Assembly (NCBI GenBank): GCA_001567505.1
Contig: LLEU01000030.1
Location: 122,857 to 186,856 of the forward strand
Length of the DNA: 64,000 bases
From: Acidobacteria bacterium OLB17
GTDB taxonomy: Bacteria; Acidobacteriota; Blastocatellia; Pyrinomonadales; Pyrinomonadaceae
Direction: 5' to 3'
This document shows, in pieces, positions 37,066-45,459 of the stretch. Positions within the stretch are counted from its first letter, which is position 1; every line of letters starts with the position of its first letter. The notes beneath the pieces are model-generated. The model ran no database searches. It saw only the letters and a program-made list of their open reading frames with translations, and was not told the origin of the DNA. The position numbers were made by a program, and so were the translations under genes.

Positions 37066-37524
37066 ATGACGAACCCGAACATTCTCACGACCGACGACCA
37101 GATCCGCGAACTTCTTGCCGAGACGAGACGGATCGCGGTGCTCGGGATCAAGCCTGAAAGTCATTCGACGCAGCCCGCCTTTTACGTTCCGAAATATATG
37201 TCCGATGCGGGTTACGAGATCGTTCCTGTACCTGTGTATTATCCCGAGGTGACGGAGATCCTCGGACGGCCCGTTTGTCGGGACCTGACCAAGGTCGAGG
37301 GCGACATCGACCTCCTGAATGTCTTTCGCAAGAGCTCAGACCTTTCGAAACACACGTTCGACATTCTCGCCAAAAAGCCAAAGGCCGTCTGGTTCCAGCT
37401 TGGGATCAGCAATGACGAGGTCGCGGAAAGACTAGCTGATTCGGGTATAAAGGTCGTTCAGGATCTTTGCCTGATGGTCGAGCACCGTGCGCTGATCGCG
37501 GGCGGCGGTCAGCGACGCGTCTGA
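37066..37524 (+). CDS. CoA-binding protein (YccU type)
   Basis: This 152-residue Rossmann-fold CoA_binding_2 protein shows RRIAVLGIKPESHSTQPAFYVPKYMSDAGYEIVPVPVYY, GDIDLLNVFRKSSDL, KAVWFQLGISNDEVAE and VVQDLCLMVEH. Members bind CoA, but the role is unknown. Its 3' end overlaps the convergent zinc-ribbon gene by 16 bases. Confidence 0.9.
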   Translation: MTNPNILTTDDQIRELLAETRRIAVLGIKPESHSTQPAFYVPKYMSDAGYEIVPVPVYYPEVTEILGRPVCRDLTKVEGDIDLLNVFRKSSDLSKHTFDILAKKPKAVWFQLGISNDEVAERLADSGIKVVQDLCLMVEHRALIAGGGQRRV

Positions 37525-38561
37525 TCCGAACGGAGCCGCCGCAAGATCGCCTTTCTGAAATAGAACAGCAGGCCGAATATCACAATGGCCGAGGCCGTCG
37601 GTATCGGATAAAGCCTGAGTCCGACGATCAGGTAGGCGAGTCCCCAGATAAAGGCTCCGAAGATCGCACCCAGAGCCGCAAAAAGAAACCAGGCGACAGC
37701 CACGAGCACTATCGGTACCGCGATCACCAAGATCGGGACCGAAAGATACTCTTCGACCGAGTCTTTAAGGGCCCGCATTTGAACGACCAAGATCGCGGAA
37801 GACTCGCGGGCCGTTCTCCCGGCATCGGCCGCTACCTTGACCGCGACCGCCACGCGATAGGTCGAGACGCCGCAGTATCCGCACAAGGCCGCGAGATCGC
37901 CTGCACGAAAATGAATCGCCCCGCCGCAGTTCTTGCAGTTAGAGATCTCATCTTTTGCGGCAGCCTTGGTCTCCTTTATCTCGGGCAACGCTGCCCTGAC
38001 CTTTAGCGATATCGAGATGCCGATGAACAGGAGCATCGCGATCCAGATGGCCTCGGTTGCGACCGGGATCGCGAACGGATGGAGTACGTTCCGGAATCGG
38101 ATCATCTCGTCCGTGTTGTAGATCCAAAAGACGACCGCGAGGCAGGCGATCAGCCAAGCCGAGACGAAAAGTACCGCTCCAACCGTTAGGTTCGACGCCA
38201 AGACCGATGCGATCCGCCAATATCGTTCTGCAAGATGCAAATTCTTTGCGGCCTCGGCCCTAGCAGTACGTACCTCTTCATATTCGGGCGGGACCGGGAA
38301 CTCGGCCCGGCAGTGTACGCACGTCATTTTGGACTCGTCAAGCGGGACGCCGGCACCGCACGCCGGGCAGTTCAGCGGTTGAAGGGCCGGAATGTCGGGC
38401 GTCAATTCACGAGAAGGTTTTTCGTAATTCTCGGCCGGAGTCTCTTTGTTTGCGAAGACCTCACGCAGCAGATAGCAGATCGAAGCTGCGGCGGGTATCG
38501 CGAAAAGATATAGCTGGAGAATGAAGGTATAGTAGGCGGCTTCGATCAGGGAGTGCTTCAT
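37509..38561 (-). CDS. Membrane protein with two zinc ribbons
   Basis: This 350-residue protein has four or five membrane segments: one N-terminal, two around residues 122-180 and a pair near the C-terminus. It also carries two zinc-ribbon modules facing the same side: CPACGAGVPLDESKMTCVHC (residues 65-84) and CKNCGGAIHFRAGDLAALCGYC (about 209-230). No enzymatic motif is seen. The architecture is that of an uncharacterised zinc-ribbon membrane family. It is downstream of nothing obvious and lies 2 bases after the pseudouridine synthase start. Confidence 0.7.
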   Translation of the reverse strand: MKHSLIEAAYYTFILQLYLFAIPAAASICYLLREVFANKETPAENYEKPSRELTPDIPALQPLNCPACGAGVPLDESKMTCVHCRAEFPVPPEYEEVRTARAEAAKNLHLAERYWRIASVLASNLTVGAVLFVSAWLIACLAVVFWIYNTDEMIRFRNVLHPFAIPVATEAIWIAMLLFIGISISLKVRAALPEIKETKAAAKDEISNCKNCGGAIHFRAGDLAALCGYCGVSTYRVAVAVKVAADAGRTARESSAILVVQMRALKDSVEEYLSVPILVIAVPIVLVAVAWFLFAALGAIFGAFIWGLAYLIVGLRLYPIPTASAIVIFGLLFYFRKAILRRLRSDQTRR

Positions 38562-38563
38562 AC

Positions 38564-39313
38564 TTACCGCCGCGTACGGCCCGCAGGCTTTCCTGCGGAG
38601 GCAAAGACGGCCTTTATGTCTTCATCCGAGAGCTGTCTTGAATCGCCGACCGGAAGGCTGCCGATCGTCAGGCCGCCGATCGCGACGCGTCGAAGCTTGA
38701 CGACCGAATAGCCGACGGCGTCGAACATCTTGCGGATCTGCTGGTTGTGCCCTTCAAAAAGCGTTACCTCGTACCAGCCGTTCTTGTCGGTTGACTTCAG
38801 TTCGCGTATCTCGGCCGGTGCGGTCTTGAAGCCGTCTTCGAGCAAAATGCCTCGCCGAAGCTTGTTTATCGCGTTATTGTTCGGCAACCCCTTGACCTTT
38901 ACTTCGTAGATCTTGGCAACGGCCTTTGAACTCGCGACGCGGTCGGTGAATTTGCCGTCGTTCGTGAGAATGATCAGGCCTTCCGAATTGAAATCGAGCC
39001 GCCCGACGGGATGCAGCCTTCCTTTGCCCTTTACAAGGTCCGTAACGAGTTTTCGCCCTTCGGGGTCACTAACACTCGAAAGGTACCCTTTCGGCTTGTT
39101 CACGAGCACGTAAACGCTCTTACGGGCGGTCAATTTTGGATTGATGAGGCGCCCGCGGACCTTTATGTGGTCTTTTTCAGGATCGGCCTTTGTGCCGAGC
39201 GTCGTGACGATCTCGCCGTTGACCGAGACCTCACCGTCCAGGATGAGCTGTTCGGCGCCGCGCCGCGAAGCGATGCCCGCTTGGGCGATCAGTTTTTGAA
39301 GTCTTTCTGCCAC
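38564..39313 (-). CDS. RluB/RsuA-family rRNA pseudouridine synthase
   Basis: This 249-residue enzyme has an N-terminal S4 RNA-binding domain (RLQKLIAQAGIASRRGAEQLI) and the RsuA/RluB catalytic core: VNKPKGYLSSVSDPEGR, the catalytic aspartate in GRLDFNSEGLIILTND, and EGHNQQIRKMFDAVGYSVVKLRR. It modifies a uridine in 16S or 23S rRNA; the RluB-like length favours 23S, but the exact site cannot be read from sequence. It follows scpB by about 11 bases, a common order. Confidence 0.93.
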   Translation of the reverse strand: MAERLQKLIAQAGIASRRGAEQLILDGEVSVNGEIVTTLGTKADPEKDHIKVRGRLINPKLTARKSVYVLVNKPKGYLSSVSDPEGRKLVTDLVKGKGRLHPVGRLDFNSEGLIILTNDGKFTDRVASSKAVAKIYEVKVKGLPNNNAINKLRRGILLEDGFKTAPAEIRELKSTDKNGWYEVTLFEGHNQQIRKMFDAVGYSVVKLRRVAIGGLTIGSLPVGDSRQLSDEDIKAVFASAGKPAGRTRR

Positions 39314-39323
39314 TTGTTTGTTC

Positions 39324-39908
39324 TTAGGTGCCTGCCGCGAGGTCCTCGAAATCTTCGATGCTCGGAAGTTCCGACAGGTCCTTTAGCCCGAACTGGATCA
39401 GGAATTCCTTCGACGTCCCGTACTGCATCGGCCGCCCGACCGCTTCCTTGCGCCCTTTTGCGACGATCAGTCGCTTGTCGAGAAGCGTCTTGATCGACGT
39501 TGCTGACTGCACGCCGCGGATCTCAAGTATTTCGGGCACGGTGACGGGCTGTTTGTAAGCAATAACGGCGAGCGTCTCAAGGGATGCAAGCGAAAGTTTT
39601 GCCGACGGCCGCGTTTTTAGGAATGCGCGGATCTCTTCGTGGAATTCGGGCCGTGTGGCGATCTGATAACCACCGGCGATCTCGCGGATCTGAAGGCCGC
39701 TCGACCGCTCTGCGTATTCGGCCGAGAGCTGCTCGACGGCGGCCCGCACGGCACCTTTCTCCTCGCCCAAAATGTCGGCGAGCAGCTTTGCTGCGATCGG
39801 CTCTTCAGAGACGAAGATCAGCGCCTCGACGAGGGCGACAAGTTCGCCGGGCGTTCTTGCTTGTGCCGTTGCGGCCACGGTGCTTTCTTCCGAGATCGGA
39901 TCTTCCAT
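39324..39908 (-). CDS. scpB: Segregation and condensation protein B
   Basis: ScpB is the winged-helix kite subunit of the Smc-ScpAB condensin complex. From ATG 39908 the protein is 194 residues with LVALVEALIFVSEEPI, LQIREIAGGYQIATRPE, SLASLETLAVIAYKQPVTVPEILEIRGV and YGTSKEFLIQFGL. It overlaps no other gene and follows scpA by 19 bases. Confidence 0.94.
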   Translation of the reverse strand: MEDPISEESTVAATAQARTPGELVALVEALIFVSEEPIAAKLLADILGEEKGAVRAAVEQLSAEYAERSSGLQIREIAGGYQIATRPEFHEEIRAFLKTRPSAKLSLASLETLAVIAYKQPVTVPEILEIRGVQSATSIKTLLDKRLIVAKGRKEAVGRPMQYGTSKEFLIQFGLKDLSELPSIEDFEDLAAGT

Positions 39909-39927
39909 AAAAAAAACGAATATCTTA

Positions 39928-40706
39928 TCAGGCTCGGCGAAGTAAGATCTCCCCGAACGTCTTATTTTGCACGAGCCGAACGGCCTCGCTGCGGACGATC
40001 TCAAGAGCGGCGATAAAGGCCGTGACGAGTTCGCGATGCGAGCGCATCTCCTCGAAAAAGCCCGAGAGATTCACCTCGCCGAATTCAACGATGCGCCCTT
40101 CCACGCCCGGATCATATCGGCCAGCGAGATCTCTTCGCGCTCGATCTCCATTTTTACTTCGGCGATGTGGCGGGCAACGATCTTCTGAAATACGGTCAGA
40201 AGGTCGAATACCGAGGCATCGACCTCGGCGTTATTCTCGTCGGTCTCGATGGGGCCGCGTGTGAACGTTGCGTGTTCGATCGTCGACCGCTCGTGGAGCA
40301 TTCCGGCCGCGGTCTTGAATTTCTCGTATTCGAGCAGCCTGTCCACAAGTTCACGTCGAGGATCGTCGAGATCGATCTCCTCGGCAGCAGCATTCGGGTC
40401 ACGCGGCAGGAGCATTTTCGACTTGATCTCGATGAGCGTTGCCGCCATCACCAAAAAGTCCGCTGCGACCGCAATGTCGAGACGCTTCATCAACTGGATC
40501 GTCTCGAGATACTTTGCCGTGATCTTCGCGATCGGAATGTCGAAGATGTTCGCCTGTTCCTGCTTGATCAGGTAGAGCAGAAGGTCGAGCGGGCCTGCAA
40601 AGTCGCCGATGCGAACGCGCAGTTCATCGCGCCCGGCGGCCACGATCTCCGGCCGTTCGGCGTGAAAGTCAAAGTTGAATTGTTCCTGTTCGCTCGTCAC
40701 TCTCAA
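39928..40706 (-). CDS. scpA: Segregation and condensation protein A (frameshifted in this sequence)
   Basis: ScpA is the kleisin that bridges the Smc heads. The N-terminal 200 residues are intact (VRIGDFAGPLDLLLYLIKQEQANIFDIPIAKIT, MLLPRDP, EISLADMIRA). The frame then breaks near 40103, where one base seems missing (expected GCG GTG GAA). In the corrected frame the C-terminal winged helix resumes: NLSGFFEEMRSHRELVTAFIAALEI and FGEILLRRA, stopping at 39928, for 259 residues. The start is TTG 40706 or GTG 40700; a strong GGAGG lies 15 bases upstream. Confidence 0.9.
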
Positions 40707-40729
40707 AAAAGTAAAAGATCACCTCCGCC

Positions 40730-41068
40730 CTAAATGCCGAGCAGCTCAAGAGCCGCCTCGATGGGCCGTGCGACGACCGCCTTGTCACCGACCTCGACGA
40801 TAGGCCGCTGGATGAGATTCGGGTCGGCGGCCATCGCTTTTATCACGTCGGTGTCCGGCGTTTCATCCGTCAGACCGGCCGCGGCCGCCCCGCGAGTCAT
40901 CTTTATCGGGCGGAGTCCGGTCTTTTTTACAAGATCTGCGATCTTCTCGGCCGTGAACGGCTCGTTAAAATAATTGACTTTCTGAACTTCAATGCCGTTT
41001 TCACGAAACAGCGTTGCCAAATTACGGCACGTCGTTCAGGTAGGTTTTTCGTAAACTGTGATCTTCAT
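40730..41068 (-). CDS. ArsC/Spx-family protein with in-frame TGA at the redox Cys: candidate selenoprotein
   Basis: From ATG 41068 the frame reads MKITVYEKPT, then TGA (41036-41038), then TTCRNLATLF without shift. The product is 112 residues, the standard family length, and ends with the ArsC-like segment LIQRPIVEVGDKAVVARP. Family members have KPTCxTCR, so TGA stands exactly where the nucleophilic cysteine should be. The start is fixed because ATG overlaps the stop of the phosphoesterase gene as ATGA. Decoding as selenocysteine is inferred. A TGC-to-TGA base error is the alternative. It would act as an arsenate reductase-like or thiol redox protein in the cytoplasm. Confidence 0.75.
40994..41012 (-). 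promoter_or_regulatory. Candidate bacterial SECIS hairpin
   Basis: In the mRNA a 7-bp stem GCUGUUU/AAACGGC (one G-U pair) closes a 5-base loop CGUGA, with GU in the second and third positions. The loop starts 30 nt after the UGA. Known bacterial SECIS elements sit roughly 16-37 nt after the UGA and need a G near the start of the loop for SelB. A weaker stem UGCC/GGCA lies between. Confidence 0.5.
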
Positions 41069-42390
41069 CTTGTCATCCCATCCTTTAGCGAAAGTACGGT
41101 TCTCTCCGGGATCGGCCTTCCCGGCTGAGGCTTTTTCGTCAACGTCAGTATCCTTTGTATCAAACTATGCTCCTGTTTCGGAACCTTCGGGATCACCTTA
41201 TACTCTATCGCGATCCGGCCGCTCTCTTCGAAGATCTTGAAGTAATTCAGCCGAAAGGTCGGGAAATATACTGCCGGCAGATATCCGAAGATCACCGGAA
41301 TCCGCTTCAGAAGCTTGAGCCACGTTCCTGTATTCAAGATCGCACGGCCGTTCTCCTCAAGCAAGAAAGCGTCGTGGGTGTGTCCGAACACATAGACCGC
41401 GACATTCGGGTCGGCCTCAAAGATCTCAAGCGCGTGTTCCCGATAGCCCTCGTCCGGTACATAGACCGCCGAATCCTTTCCTTCCGGGAGGATCTTCATC
41501 CTCTGCAACACCCTGCGGGCGTCGCGGAGAACGAAGCCAAGCGGAACGCTGACGGCAATTATAAAGAACCAGAAGAGCATGCTGAATACTAGGATCGTTC
41601 GAAGCAGGTTGCCAAAGACCCCAAGGCTTCGGGTTATTGGGTTGTCGAGCAAGTAATTCGCATCAAAGATCCCCAGCGTTGCCAGGATCTCCGCCGCAAA
41701 CGCTAAGATCGTGATCGAGAAGAGAACGAGAAACGGAAAGAGCGACCAACGGATCAAAGGGCTCATCTCGTTATAAAAGTAATTTGACACTATCCAGTCC
41801 GGCAACTGTCTGACATCCACAGAACGGATATCCTTTAGCCAGTCCGTTGTCCCGAAGACAGAAGAACGGCTCGCGCCGGCAACGGCATTCTCGGTTATGT
41901 AATACCCCAGCGGTTGTGCGAATGGATTTCCGTAATCCGGCGAGGCATTGAACGAGTCGATCTGCTGTCCGTGCTCGATCCAGATCTTCCTGCCGGCAAC
42001 TTTACGCGTGATCGATACGTCGGTCTCTAGGTCGATATTGAACGCCTTAAGCTTATCGACGAACTCCGGGAAGCAGGCAAGGTCGTAATCGTGGTTCCCG
42101 ACCATCAGCGTTATTCGGATACGTGAGCCCGTCTTCTTGAATTGGTCGAATATCGGCCTGTGATGTTTAACGATCTCGTCCAGCTTCGCGGTGCCTGAGA
42201 CGGTCGTCATCTCCCAGAAACCGAAAGCGTCCCCTACGATGATCAACTCGGTCTCGGGGCCTTTACCCTCCAACTCCTTAAGGAAGGCTACGAACTCATC
42301 CATGAAATCACAGATCTGCAGCTGCCCGTCGCCGCCAAGATGGAGGTCGCTTACAAAATAAAAGACGGACGCAGGTTCTTCTGCTTTCAT
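41065..42390 (-). CDS. Metallophosphoesterase with a membrane insertion
   Basis: This is a 441-residue calcineurin-like phosphoesterase. Metal motifs: SDLHLGG near residue 14, VGDAFGFWE, VGNHDYDL, EHGQQ and FGHTHDAF. The GDxxDxxG-type second motif is changed to GDAFGFW. Two or three membrane helices (about 215-300) are inserted before the last motif, so the enzyme is membrane-tethered. It resembles LpxH-like and UDP-diacylglucosamine hydrolase relatives, but the substrate is unknown. Its stop overlaps the start of the ArsC-like gene. Confidence 0.82.
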   Translation of the reverse strand: MKAEEPASVFYFVSDLHLGGDGQLQICDFMDEFVAFLKELEGKGPETELIIVGDAFGFWEMTTVSGTAKLDEIVKHHRPIFDQFKKTGSRIRITLMVGNHDYDLACFPEFVDKLKAFNIDLETDVSITRKVAGRKIWIEHGQQIDSFNASPDYGNPFAQPLGYYITENAVAGASRSSVFGTTDWLKDIRSVDVRQLPDWIVSNYFYNEMSPLIRWSLFPFLVLFSITILAFAAEILATLGIFDANYLLDNPITRSLGVFGNLLRTILVFSMLFWFFIIAVSVPLGFVLRDARRVLQRMKILPEGKDSAVYVPDEGYREHALEIFEADPNVAVYVFGHTHDAFLLEENGRAILNTGTWLKLLKRIPVIFGYLPAVYFPTFRLNYFKIFEESGRIAIEYKVIPKVPKQEHSLIQRILTLTKKPQPGRPIPERTVLSLKDGMTR

Positions 42391-42415
42391 TCTGGCCTTA
42401 AACCTGGGCTCCGGC

Positions 42416-43399
42416 TCACGTCACAATTCCGAGCTTGGCATATGCGTCGGCAAGTGTTTCGGAGGCGATCGAGCGCGCCTTTTCCGCGCCGTCCTGCAAA
42501 ATTTTTGCTACGGATGCATCGTCAAAAGAGGCGATCTGCTCCTGGAACGGCCGCAAATATTCGATCACGGCGTCTGCTAGCTCGGCCTTGAATTGTCCGT
42601 AGCCTTTGCCGGCAAAATTATCGACGCATTCCTGCTCACTCTTGCCCGTTACGAGCTGATAGATGGTCAAAAGATTATGGATCGCCGGGCGCGATTCGTC
42701 GAACGAGATCTCGGTACCGCTGTCGGTCACGGCTCGCTTGATCTTCTTTGCGATCGCATCCGCGCCATCGTCCAAAAAGATCGCTCCGGCCTCGTTCTCG
42801 TCGGATTTCGACATCTTTTTTGCCGGATCCTGCAGCGAACGGATGCGCGCACCTGCTTTCGGAATGAAGACCTCAGGGATCGTGAAGGTCTCACCGAAAT
42901 CGCGATTGAACCGCTCGGCAAGGTCGCGGGTGAGTTCCAGATGCTGCTTCTGGTCGTGCCCGACCGGGACCAAATTCGTCTGATAAAGCAGAATGTCGGA
43001 CGCCATCAGCACGGGATATGAGAAAAGGCCGACGCCGGCGCGTTCCGTATTGCCCTTTGCCTTGTCCTTGAACTGCGTCATACGTTCGAGCTCACCCATA
43101 CGAGCTGTGCAGAGGAGGACCCAAGTGAGCTCCGCGTGAGCGGGCACGTCCGATTGCAGGAAAATGACGGCTTTTGAGGGATCGATCCCGGCCGCGAGAT
43201 AGACGCGGGCCAGGTCGAGCGTGCTTTTGCGAAGCGTCTTAGGGTCTTGGGGAAGCGTCAGGGCATGAAGGTTCACGATGCAGAAGATCGAATCGTATTC
43301 GTCCTGCAGCTCGACCCAATTCTTTAACGCGCCGAGGTAATTTCCCAAATGGAGGCGGCCTGTCGGCTGGGCTCCGCTGAATATTCGTTTCTTCGACAT
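42416..43399 (-). CDS. trpS: Tryptophanyl-tRNA synthetase
   Basis: This is a 327-residue class I aminoacyl-tRNA synthetase of normal TrpS length. Markers: FSGAQPTGRLHLGNYLGAL with the HIGH-like HLGN, LQSDVPAHAELTWVL, YPVLMASDILLYQTNLVPVGHDQKQHLELTRDLA and the KKMSKSDEN signature. ATG 43399 overlaps the TAA of the upstream M50 protease gene by one base (TAATG). Confidence 0.97.
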   Translation of the reverse strand: MSKKRIFSGAQPTGRLHLGNYLGALKNWVELQDEYDSIFCIVNLHALTLPQDPKTLRKSTLDLARVYLAAGIDPSKAVIFLQSDVPAHAELTWVLLCTARMGELERMTQFKDKAKGNTERAGVGLFSYPVLMASDILLYQTNLVPVGHDQKQHLELTRDLAERFNRDFGETFTIPEVFIPKAGARIRSLQDPAKKMSKSDENEAGAIFLDDGADAIAKKIKRAVTDSGTEISFDESRPAIHNLLTIYQLVTGKSEQECVDNFAGKGYGQFKAELADAVIEYLRPFQEQIASFDDASVAKILQDGAEKARSIASETLADAYAKLGIVT

Positions 43400-44103
43400 T
43401 AGAGAAAAAGGATATAGATGAGAGCGTAATAAAAGGGCGTCAAGATGATCCTGAATACACCGATGTAAATGAGCGCAAGCAAGATCAGGTAGCCGTACTG
43501 CTCAAGCAGCCGAAGTATGGGTTGAGCGCTGTCCGGAAGGAACGTCGCGAGTATCGCGCTTCCGTCAAGCGGCGGGAATGGCAGCAAATTGAACACGAAG
43601 AGCGAAAGGTTCAGGATCATCAGGTCGCCGACGAAGATCGCCAGCGGGTTCGTCGTCGAACCAAAGAAATCCTCTGGAGCAAAGCCTTGCGAGATCATTA
43701 TTTTCGCAATTACGATCCCGATGATGAGCAAAATGAGATTCGCCAGTACGCCCGCGACCGAAACCATCACGTTCGCGAGATTGTAGTTCGTCCAATTCCG
43801 CGGGTTTACGGGTGTCGGCTTGCCCCAGCCGATAAGCGGAATGCTGCCGAGAGCGCCGCCCATCGCCCCAAAGATAAAACCGATGATCGGTATCAATATC
43901 GTGCCGATGGGATCCGTGTGTTTTACGGGGTTTAGCGTAACGCGGCCGAGCATATAGGCCGTATCGTCGCCGAATTTGTGCGACATCCAGGCGTGCCCCG
44001 CCTCGTGTGCCGAGATCGCCAACAAAAGGACGACCATAAAGATGACGAGGTGACTGATCAGGTTGATCGGATCGATTCCGCCCATAAATACTGCGATTTT
44101 CAC
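43399..44103 (-). CDS. M50-family site-2-type membrane protease
   Basis: This 234-residue integral membrane metalloprotease belongs to the SpoIVFB/RIP subgroup without a PDZ domain. Zinc site HEAGHAW (HExxH) in helix one, the second ligand in FVFNLLPFPPLDGSAIL, and about six helices are visible. The start could be ATG 44103 or the later ATG 44082. It cleaves membrane-embedded substrates; the target is unknown. It is translationally linked to trpS. Confidence 0.88.
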   Translation of the reverse strand: MKIAVFMGGIDPINLISHLVIFMVVLLLAISAHEAGHAWMSHKFGDDTAYMLGRVTLNPVKHTDPIGTILIPIIGFIFGAMGGALGSIPLIGWGKPTPVNPRNWTNYNLANVMVSVAGVLANLILLIIGIVIAKIMISQGFAPEDFFGSTTNPLAIFVGDLMILNLSLFVFNLLPFPPLDGSAILATFLPDSAQPILRLLEQYGYLILLALIYIGVFRIILTPFYYALIYILFL

Positions 44104-44238
44104 GGTCGGAGCAGGCTCGGAAAGCCTCTGGCTCCGTTGTCTTGAAGCCTAGATTGTGCCATTCTTTTCCTACAAAATAAAATGAAGCCAAAGTTCCGAG
44201 ATGCACGGGTTTTCTCGGGCGGCCTGCTCAGTTGACCT

Positions 44239-45450
44239 ATGCAAAACCACATCGTCTGTATCGCGAGCGAGCAAAAGGGCAATGAATTTCTTGAAGAGGC
44301 GCATAATGCAGGCTGGCGCGTCACGCTCGTAACGAGGAAGAAGCTGCTTGATCTGCCGTGGGTTTGGGATTCGATCGGCGATGTTCGTTCGGTCGAGGAT
44401 GACGCCGCTCCGATCGACTACGTGCGGGCGATCACAAATATCGCAGGCTCGCAGAATATCGACCGCGTCGTGGGCCTTGATGAATTCGACGTGATCACGG
44501 CGGCAGAGGCTCGCGAACACCTGCAACTGCCCGGGCCGTCAAGCTCATATCTGCGGCGTTTCCGCGACAAGCTCACGATGCGGAACCTTGCTGCCGAGAA
44601 CGACATTCCTTGTCCGGAATTCACGGCCGTCATTAACGCCGATGCGATAAACGACTTTCTTGCCCGCGTGCCTTCGCCGTGGATCGTAAAGCCGCGATTC
44701 GAGGTCTCGGCCTTCGGAATCCGGAAATGCGAGACGGCCGAGCAGGTGTGGGACGTTCTGAACGAGCTGGATGAACGCAACAACTGGCGCGACCACCCTT
44801 CGCAGTTCGTTCTCGAACGCTTTGTCGAAGGCCGCGTGTTTCACGTTGATTCCGTAGTCGAGGGCGGCAAGGTTCGGGCCGCCGGCGTCAGCCAATACGG
44901 CACGACGCCCTTTAACGTCACGCATCGCGGCGGCGTTTTCACATCGTCGATCGTTCCTTACCGATCTGCCGTAAGGAAGAGCCTGGAGACGGTAAATTCT
45001 CAGCTTTTGAAGGCCTTCGAGTACGATCGTGGCGTCACGCACGCGGAATTCCTGCAAAGCAGCGAAACGGGCGAGATCTTTTTGCTTGAGGTCGCCTGCC
45101 GCGTCGGCGGAGCCTACATTGCGAATGTTCTCGAAAATGCCTGCGGCTTCAACCTCTGGCGCGAATGGGCAAAGCTTGAAACGGCGACAAAAGAGAAGCC
45201 GTACAAATTGCCAAAGCTTCGCAAGGACTTCGCGGGCGTCGCTCTCGCACTAGCCAATGCCGACGAACCGAATACTGACCACTATGTCGAGGAAGAGATC
45301 GTCTATCGCGTGAAAAAAACGAGGCACGTTGGCCTGATCTTCCGTTCTCCGAAACAAAAACGCATCGAGGAACTCCTTGCGGCATATTCCGAGCGGATAT
45401 CGAACGATTTCCTTGCTGTTGCCCCGCCAAAGGAACGCTACGACGACTGA
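44239..45450 (+). CDS. ATP-grasp ligase of unknown specificity
   Basis: This is a 403-residue protein with a Rossmann-like N-terminal domain (HIVCIASEQKGNEFLEEAHNAGWRVTLV) and an ATP-grasp domain: SPWIVKPRFEVSAFGIRKC for the P-loop-like lysine, QFVLERFVEGRVFHVDSV, and EIFLLEVACRVGGAYI for the metal-binding glutamate and asparagine. It resembles carboxylate-amine ligases of the biotin-carboxylase-like group. The C-terminal part is an alpha/beta tail. It precedes the EEP hydrolase by about 9 bases, so the two genes are probably cotranscribed. Confidence 0.85.
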   Translation: MQNHIVCIASEQKGNEFLEEAHNAGWRVTLVTRKKLLDLPWVWDSIGDVRSVEDDAAPIDYVRAITNIAGSQNIDRVVGLDEFDVITAAEAREHLQLPGPSSSYLRRFRDKLTMRNLAAENDIPCPEFTAVINADAINDFLARVPSPWIVKPRFEVSAFGIRKCETAEQVWDVLNELDERNNWRDHPSQFVLERFVEGRVFHVDSVVEGGKVRAAGVSQYGTTPFNVTHRGGVFTSSIVPYRSAVRKSLETVNSQLLKAFEYDRGVTHAEFLQSSETGEIFLLEVACRVGGAYIANVLENACGFNLWREWAKLETATKEKPYKLPKLRKDFAGVALALANADEPNTDHYVEEEIVYRVKKTRHVGLIFRSPKQKRIEELLAAYSERISNDFLAVAPPKERYDD

Positions 45451-45459
45451 TCCTGATCT

